Program-made: the position numbers and the translations under genes | Notes under the pieces: model-generated | What the model was told of the DNA's origin: nothing | The model's database searches: none | The model's input: only the letters and a program-made list of their open reading frames with translations | Shown here: in pieces, positions 1-3,111 of the stretch | Numbering within the stretch: position 1 is the first letter of the stretch | Layout of the letters: each line of letters begins with the position of its first letter | From: Oscillospiraceae bacterium | GTDB taxonomy: Bacteria; Bacillota_A; Clostridia; Oscillospirales; Oscillospiraceae | DNA length: 5,037 nt | Assembly: GCA_017550765.1 (NCBI GenBank) | Contig: JAFZOC010000251.1 | Coordinates: 1 to 5,037 of the forward strand | Direction: 5' to 3'

Positions 1-186
1 CAGGATCACCGTAGCAACGATGATCGGCAGCACGACCAGGGAGATCAGAAAGCTGCGGGTGGCGTTGCTCTCGCGCCGCAGAGAGAGCGCCGCGATCGCG
101 CCGCAGAGCCCGGCGAAGAGCAGGCAGAGCAGATATTGGCCGACCGAGAAGCTCCCGGTCAGGATCGAACTAAAGATCGACGACAT
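1..186 (-). CDS. DUF4956 family membrane protein, N-terminal part (runs off left edge)
   Basis: Partial gene: 62 codons are visible, reading leftward from ATG at 186-184. The protein begins MSSIFSSILTGSFSVGQYLL and shows two hydrophobic segments, about residues 16-36 and 46-62, separated by a short basic stretch LRRESNATRS (36-45). The run SFLISLVVLPIIVATVIL resembles the second membrane segment of DUF4956 proteins, a small multi-pass inner-membrane family often encoded beside VTC-domain polyphosphate polymerases; that context is family knowledge. The start is chosen because an AAGGAGGAG ribosome site lies 6 nt upstream. It overlaps the end of the VTC gene by 17 nt, so the two are very probably cotranscribed and translationally coupled. 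Its biochemical role is unknown; a membrane partner for polyphosphate synthesis or movement is inference. The remainder, including the soluble C-terminal part, lies outside the window. Confidence 0.82.
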   Translation of the reverse strand, partial: MSSIFSSILTGSFSVGQYLLCLLFAGLCGAIAALSLRRESNATRSFLISLVVLPIIVATVIL

Positions 187-913
187 GTCTTTCTCCTCCT
201 TCTGAAATGGGAACAGGCCGCTTCTTTTCTTCCAGCGTCCGCAGATAGGCGGCTCCGTACTTGGAGAAGCTGCCCGGCAGGATCCCCTCCGCGTCCAGCG
301 CGTCCGCCAGCCACAGGGGCATGGCGCCCGCCGTCTTGATCTCGAGCAGCACCGTGTCCTTCGGCAGCAGACAGACCCCTGCGGAGCCGCGGTCGAGGCG
401 CAGCTCGTTCTCGCGGTAGCGGATGTTCCGGTCGAAGGTCAGGCGGAGGTCGGGATGCGCCCCGTCGTACCAGGCCTCGCGCTCGCAGGCGATCAGCATC
501 GCGCCCTGGGGCCACCCGTAGAGCCGCATGGCCCAGTCGATCTCGGACATGATCTGGCTCTCGAGGGGCTTGACGCCCATGCGCAGATAGCGTTCCGCTC
601 CCGCGAGCGTCATCGCCGCGCGGCGCTTGTACACCACGCCGCCGTACTTCTTCTTGAGCTCGAGAAAAACGGTGGAGCCCGCTCCGGCCGTCCCGTAGCT
701 GCGCAGGCGGAGCTTCTCCTTGTAGTCCACCGCCTCGATGGAGCTGCGGATGATGCGGCGATCGGGGGTGTCCAGATAGAGACTGAGCACCGTGCTGCGG
801 CCGAAGGCATCCGGCCTCAGGTGCGCGCCGATCCGTCGGAACAGCGCATCGACCTGCGCTTCGGAGAGAAGATACTTCTTCTCGATCCTCCTGAAAATAT
901 AGGTCGCGTCCAT
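170..913 (-). CDS. VTC domain-containing polyphosphate polymerase-like protein
   Basis: A complete 247-residue soluble protein of the VTC domain family (triphosphate tunnel fold, as in yeast Vtc4). Family members make polyphosphate from ATP at the membrane. Tunnel motifs appear in the expected order: RIEKKY (9-14), YLDT (46-49), KEKLRLRSY (65-73), LELKKKY (84-90) with YKRR (95-98), ER (144-145), RLTFDR (157-162), LLEIK (189-193, the metal-binding Glu position) and SKYG (217-220). The basic and acidic tunnel residues are therefore all present, which suggests an active enzyme. Length matches stand-alone bacterial VTC proteins; there is no SPX domain or membrane segment, so anchoring may come from the overlapping DUF4956 partner. 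The start ATG 913-911 has a perfect AAGGAGG 9 nt upstream; an ATG at 920 is in another frame. Polymerisation is inferred from family; a polyphosphate-binding or hydrolytic role is not excluded. Confidence 0.9.
   Translation of the reverse strand: MDATYIFRRIEKKYLLSEAQVDALFRRIGAHLRPDAFGRSTVLSLYLDTPDRRIIRSSIEAVDYKEKLRLRSYGTAGAGSTVFLELKKKYGGVVYKRRAAMTLAGAERYLRMGVKPLESQIMSEIDWAMRLYGWPQGAMLIACEREAWYDGAHPDLRLTFDRNIRYRENELRLDRGSAGVCLLPKDTVLLEIKTAGAMPLWLADALDAEGILPGSFSKYGAAYLRTLEEKKRPVPISEGGERHVVDL
193..201 (-). promoter_or_regulatory. Ribosome binding site for the DUF4956 gene
   Basis: On the minus strand, AAGGAGGAG sits 6 nt before ATG 186-184. It lies inside the last codons of the upstream VTC gene. 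It fixes the start of the DUF4956 gene and supports translational coupling across the 17-nt overlap. Confidence 0.8.
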
Positions 914-922
914 TCGTCATGA

Positions 923-929
923 CCTCCTT
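923..929 (-). promoter_or_regulatory. Ribosome binding site for the VTC gene
   Basis: Perfect AAGGAGG on the minus strand, 9 nt before ATG 913-911. It sets the start of the VTC gene. Confidence 0.8.
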
Positions 930-958
930 CCTCGTTTGTGAGACCATCCTACATGCGC

Positions 959-986
959 AAACTAAACCCAACTTTAAAGAAGACAA
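959..986 (-). promoter_or_regulatory. Weak candidate promoter for the VTC-DUF4956 operon
   Basis: The stretch 940-1050 is strikingly AT-rich against GC-rich flanks and must hold the operon's start signals if the terminator at 1001-1039 works. The best pair seen on the minus strand is TTGTCT (986-981), a 16-nt spacer, then TAGTTT (964-959). Both hexamers match consensus only 3 of 6, so the exact position is uncertain; the location in this gap is firmer than the hexamers. Confidence 0.25.
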
Positions 987-1000
987 AAAACTTCAAGGGT

Positions 1001-1039
1001 ACAAAAAACATCCCTTTGAGCAAAAACGCTCAAAGGGAT
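1001..1039 (-). terminator. Intrinsic terminator of the CaCA antiporter gene
   Basis: A perfect 12-bp inverted repeat, ATCCCTTTGAGC at 1010-1021 and GCTCAAAGGGAT at 1028-1039, encloses a 6-nt loop. Read on the minus strand the hairpin is followed at once by GTTTTTTGT (1009-1001), a classic U-tract. It lies about 70 nt past the antiporter stop codon and ahead of the VTC gene, so it separates the two minus-strand units. On the plus strand the hairpin is followed by an A-run, so it is directional. Confidence 0.9.
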
Positions 1040-1061
1040 AAAAACTACCTTGACGATCTGC

Positions 1062-1097
1062 GGGCCCGGGGCTTCGTCGCCGGGGCCCGGCGGGCCC
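1062..1097. repeat. Three GGGCCC palindromes in a GC-rich cluster after the antiporter gene
   Basis: GGGCCC occurs at 1062-1067, 1083-1088 and 1092-1097. Each is self-complementary, so any two copies can pair. The 1083/1092 pair gives a 6-bp stem with a 3-nt loop; the 1062/1083 pair gives an interrupted longer stem. The cluster begins 10 nt beyond the antiporter stop codon and precedes the terminator, so it would form an extra hairpin in the 3' untranslated RNA. A function is not evident. Confidence 0.5.
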
Positions 1098-1106
1098 GCC
1101 CTCGGC

Positions 1107-2126
1107 TCAGGAGACGAACTGATACACGGTGAAGGCCCCGTAGATGCACAGCAGCAGGATGCCCTGCCAGCGCCGCAGCTCGCCCTTCTTCAGCGCGGGC
1201 AGACACATGATCGCCATCACGGCCAGCATCACCGGCAGGTCGATGACCAGACTGGAGTTGACGCCGCCCAGGATGGTCTTCTCGGCGGGGACCGCGAAGG
1301 GGGAGATCGCGATCGCCGTCCCGCTGACCAGGACGATGTTGAAGAGGTTCGCGCCGATCACATTGCCCAGGGACAGGGCGCCGTGGCCCTTCACCAGACT
1401 GGTGACGGCGGTGATCAGCTCCGGCAGGCTCGTGCCCAGGGCCACCATGGTCAGCCCGATGACGGAATCGGGGACGCCCAGCGCCGCGGCGATCTTGGTG
1501 CCGTTGTCCACCAGGAAGCGCGCGCCCAGGGCGATGGCGGCCGCGCCGATGACCAGGAGCAGCAGCTCTTTGACGAGGGAGCTCTCCTTCTCCCCGGCGT
1601 CTTCCGGCGCTCCGGTCTCCCCGGCGTCTTCCGGCGCTCCGGTCTCCCCGGCGTCGTCCTCCGCCAGCTCCGGATGCTTTTTCATCTGCATGGTGGACAC
1701 GGCCATGTAGACCACGAACACCGCCAGATACACCAGACCCATCCAGCGCTGGAAGCGGCCGGCGGTCCAGGCGACGACGGCATAGGAGACGGCCGCGGCG
1801 AAGAAGAAGGCCGTGGGGAGGGAGAAGGACTTGGGGCTCACCTTCCCGGGGCTGACCGAGATGGTGATCGCCGCGATCAGGCTCGTGTTGCAGATGACCG
1901 ACCCGATGGCGTTGCCGTAGCTGATGCCGGCATTGCCCTCGATGGCGGCCTGGCTGGAGACCATCACCTCCGGCAGCGTGGTGCCGATGGAGACGATCGT
2001 CGCGCCGATCAGGAGCTCCGGGAGCCGGAAGCGGCGCGCGATGCCCACCGAGCCGTCGACGAACCAGTCGCCGCCCTTGATCAGCAGGCCGAAGCCCACG
2101 AGGAACAGGAGTACAGGTACCAGCAT
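1107..2126 (-). CDS. Calcium/sodium antiporter, CaCA family (YrbG-like)
   Basis: A complete 339-residue integral membrane protein with the internal duplication of the CaCA cation antiporters. Alpha-repeat 1 is GATIVSIGTTLPEVMVSS (41-58) followed by GNAIGSVICN (71-80). Alpha-repeat 2 is GLTMVALGTSLPELITAV (224-241) followed by GNVIGANLFN (254-263). Glu53 and Glu236 sit at the ion-coordinating acidic positions of the family. About ten hydrophobic segments can be drawn, five on each side of a hydrophilic loop at about 147-186. Likely role: exchange of Na+ (or H+) for Ca2+ across the cytoplasmic membrane; ion choice is inferred. Repeat 1 reads GTTLPE rather than the commoner GTSLPE, a mild change that keeps the hydroxyl. 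The central loop holds a duplicated acidic DAGETGAPE unit. The ATG at 2126-2124 has a modest AAGGGA site at 2140-2135. The gene appears monocistronic, with its own promoter at 2252-2280 and terminator at 1001-1039. Confidence 0.93.
   Translation of the reverse strand: MLVPVLLFLVGFGLLIKGGDWFVDGSVGIARRFRLPELLIGATIVSIGTTLPEVMVSSQAAIEGNAGISYGNAIGSVICNTSLIAAITISVSPGKVSPKSFSLPTAFFFAAAVSYAVVAWTAGRFQRWMGLVYLAVFVVYMAVSTMQMKKHPELAEDDAGETGAPEDAGETGAPEDAGEKESSLVKELLLLVIGAAAIALGARFLVDNGTKIAAALGVPDSVIGLTMVALGTSLPELITAVTSLVKGHGALSLGNVIGANLFNIVLVSGTAIAISPFAVPAEKTILGGVNSSLVIDLPVMLAVMAIMCLPALKKGELRRWQGILLLCIYGAFTVYQFVS
1591..1655. repeat. 27-bp perfect tandem repeat (2.4 copies) inside the antiporter gene
   Basis: Two identical 27-bp units occupy 1591-1617 and 1618-1644, and the first 11 bp of a third run to 1655. 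The period is a multiple of three, so the frame is kept: the protein carries DAGETGAPE twice and then DAGE, at about residues 158-179 of the loop between the two transporter halves. Each unit adds three acidic residues. Identity at the DNA level points to a recent slippage duplication. Confidence 0.95.
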
Positions 2127-2245
2127 GTGTCACATCCCTTTCTGCGTGTCTCGACGAGAGCCCCGACGGCGGACGCCCCATGCCCGCGCAGCTGCGGCGG
2201 GGCCGCGGCCCCCGGCGGGGGCGCAGACGGCTCGCGGAGCTCATC
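2127..2245 (-). other. Leader of the antiporter mRNA with competing GC-rich hairpins
   Basis: If transcription starts about 7 nt past the -10 at 2257-2252, the antiporter mRNA has a leader of about 118 nt. It includes a perfect 14-bp palindrome GGGGCCGCGGCCCC at 2199-2212 and an overlapping CCCCC-GGC-GGGGG hairpin at 2209-2221; the two cannot form together. I do not recognise a known riboswitch here, and no gene is supported in this stretch. Confidence 0.4.
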
Positions 2246-2251
2246 TTGACC

Positions 2252-2280
2252 ATCTTATCACAGATCGCGGCGTTTGTCGA
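2252..2280 (-). promoter_or_regulatory. Promoter for the CaCA antiporter gene
   Basis: On the minus strand the -35 TCGACA (2280-2275, 5 of 6 to consensus) is followed by a 17-nt spacer and -10 TAAGAT (2257-2252, 4 of 6). TGA directly before the -10 (2260-2258) gives an extended -10 TGn element. Spacing is ideal and the site faces the antiporter gene. The start would fall near 2245. Confidence 0.65.
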
Positions 2281-2286
2281 TCCCGA

Positions 2287-2358
2287 AACGGCGGGCGCGG
2301 CGGGGAAGGGAACGGCGGGCACGGCGGGGAAGGGAACGGCGGCCGCGGCAGGGAAAGA
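2287..2358. repeat. 24-bp imperfect tandem repeat, three copies
   Basis: Units lie at 2287-2310, 2311-2334 and 2335-2358. Each starts AACGGCGG and ends in a GGGAAGGG-like purine run. Copies 1 and 2 differ at one base; copy 3 has about four changes. The array begins 6 bp outside the -35 of the antiporter promoter. Open frames across it give only low-complexity Arg- or Pro-rich peptides and are not taken as genes. Confidence 0.85.
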
Positions 2359-2370
2359 CGCCATGCGAGC

Positions 2371-2455
2371 GGGATGCATGCTCCGGCGAGAGGGATGCGC
2401 GCTCCGGCGCTGCGGCATGCGCGCTCCGGCGGGAGGGACGCATGCCCCGGCGCGG
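2371..2455. repeat. 21-bp imperfect tandem repeat, four copies
   Basis: Units at 2371-2391, 2392-2413 (22 bp), 2414-2434 and 2435-2455 share the pattern GGGATGCRYGCTCCGGCG with variations. Three units contain the palindrome GCATGC (2376-2381, 2415-2420, 2440-2445). It is a different array from the neighbouring 24-bp one. The last unit ends about 50 bp before the -35 of the export-operon promoter. Confidence 0.8.
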
Positions 2456-2507
2456 GGGAGAAGGGGGGCGGGCGAGCTCTGCCCGCAGGACGGCGGGCGA
2501 TCTTTTG

Positions 2508-2536
2508 TTGCGCTGTCCAACAGCAGATGCTATACT
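2508..2536 (+). promoter_or_regulatory. Promoter for the NHLM-type export operon
   Basis: An extended -10 TGCTATACT (2528-2536; hexamer 2531-2536, 5 of 6 to consensus) lies 17 nt after a weak -35 TTGCGC (2508-2513). TTGTTG at 2505-2510 is an alternative -35, but its 20-nt spacing is poor. The site lies in a local AT-richer patch and faces the export genes. A start near 2543 would leave a leader of about 143 nt. Confidence 0.6.
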
Positions 2537-2558
2537 GTAACCTCGGTATTTGTCGGGA

Positions 2559-2615
2559 TACGGGAGCCCTGCGGGGATGCTTCGCACGCGAGGCGTCTCT
2601 CCCCGGGCGCCCGTA
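2559..2615 (+). ncRNA. Predicted structured leader RNA element ahead of the export operon
   Basis: In the 5' leader, 2559-2569 pairs with 2605-2615 (TACGGGAGCCC with GGGCGCCCGTA, 11 positions, one A-G mismatch). After a 3-nt bulge, GGGGA 2573-2577 pairs with TCCCC 2600-2604. At the tip GCTTC 2579-2583 pairs with GAGGC 2590-2594 through one G-U wobble. The result is one long interrupted hairpin. No U-run follows, so it is not an intrinsic terminator. It matches no riboswitch I recognise; high GC makes chance stems likelier, so function is unproven. Confidence 0.4.
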
Positions 2616-2646
2616 CGCGCCGGATGCCCCACCAAGACCGATGCGC

Positions 2647-2680
2647 GCCTGCCATCCCGCAAAAGGCAGGCAGAGAGGAG
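2647..2680 (+). promoter_or_regulatory. Hairpin next to the ribosome binding site of the first export gene
   Basis: GCCTGCC (2647-2653) and GGCAGGC (2665-2671) form a perfect 7-bp stem with an 11-nt loop containing CAAAA. The stem ends 4 nt before the AGGAG ribosome site (2676-2680), which is 5 nt from ATG 2686. The site itself is left unpaired. The AGGAG fixes the start at 2686 rather than at earlier in-frame ATGs. Confidence 0.5.
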
Positions 2681-2685
2681 CGAAT

Positions 2686-3102
2686 ATGGAGCAGAGCCAA
2701 CTGTACCGCAAAAAGAGCCTGGAACAGATCCAGTCTCCGGAGCAGCTCAACGACTATCTGCGCGTCACGGACGCCAGCGTCTGGGTGCTGTTGACGGCGG
2801 TGATCCTGCTGCTGGCGGGGCTGCTGGTATGGGGCGCCTATACCTACATCGACAGCATGGCATACGGCAGCGCCGAGGTGAAAGACGGCCAGATGACGGT
2901 CCGCTTCAATGACGACGACGCGGCGGCGGAGCTGGACGTGGGCATGGAGGTCTGCGTGGGCGAGACCGGGTATCCGATCGTCAGCATCGGCTTCGACGAG
3001 AACGGGATCTTCGCCCTGGCGAGGGTGGATCTGCCGGACGGCTGCTACCAGGCCACGGCCCGCTATAAACAGACCCAGATCCTGAAACTGATGTTCCGCT
3101 GA
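2686..3102 (+). CDS. Short HlyD-like NHLM-type secretion protein (single-pass membrane protein)
   Basis: 138 residues. The N-terminal part, with KKSLEQIQSPEQLNDYLRVT at 9-28, resembles the start of NHLM bacteriocin-system HlyD-like proteins. One membrane helix follows at about 32-52. The outer part (53-138) looks like a small beta domain: a GQMTVRF strand (68-74), GMEVCVGETGYPIVSIGF (86-103), and a C-terminal TQILKLMFR like the end strand of HlyD adaptors. The coiled-coil hairpin and lipoyl-like halves of a full HlyD protein (usually several hundred residues) are absent. The frame is open far upstream, but AGGAG 5 nt before ATG 2686 and the loss of coding character before it set the start. 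It lies 9 nt before the peptidase-ABC gene, so it is the first gene of that operon and probably the exporter's membrane partner. The HlyD relation is inferred from motifs; the exact role is unknown. Confidence 0.8.
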   Translation: MEQSQLYRKKSLEQIQSPEQLNDYLRVTDASVWVLLTAVILLLAGLLVWGAYTYIDSMAYGSAEVKDGQMTVRFNDDDAAAELDVGMEVCVGETGYPIVSIGFDENGIFALARVDLPDGCYQATARYKQTQILKLMFR

Positions 3103-3111
3103 GGGCCTGTC

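Noticed and set aside
455..922. Plus-strand open frame opposite the VTC gene
   Set aside because: Antisense shadow of a strongly motif-supported VTC protein; its translation has no family features.
1010..1039. Bidirectional terminator
   Set aside because: Only the minus-strand reading gives a U-tract right after the stem; on the plus strand the stem is followed by A residues and no plus-strand gene ends there.
2287..2455. CRISPR array
   Set aside because: The units are contiguous imperfect tandem repeats with no unique spacers, too short and variable, and no cas gene is in view.
1045..2520. Long open frame (491 codons) on the minus strand across the antiporter and the upstream gap
   Set aside because: It is an alternate frame of the antiporter gene. 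Its translation is low-complexity Arg/Gly/Pro-rich without domains, while the true frame shows clear CaCA motifs and membrane helices.
2274..2540. Repeat-containing Arg-rich small protein of 88 codons
   Set aside because: The frame stays open because the DNA repeats have periods mostly divisible by three and GC-rich DNA has few stops. It has no convincing ribosome site and no recognisable fold.
2597..2680. Pairing of CTCC (2599-2602) with GGAG (2677-2680) as a ribosome-site sequestering switch
   Set aside because: Only about four base pairs are possible, and CTCC already has better partners in the large leader hairpin. Too weak to report as a switch.
1924..2685. N-terminal extension of the short HlyD-like protein in the same open frame
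   Set aside because: The upstream part overlaps the antiporter gene antisense and reads through the repeat arrays and the predicted promoter with low-complexity sequence. The ribosome site at 2676-2680 supports the start at 2686.
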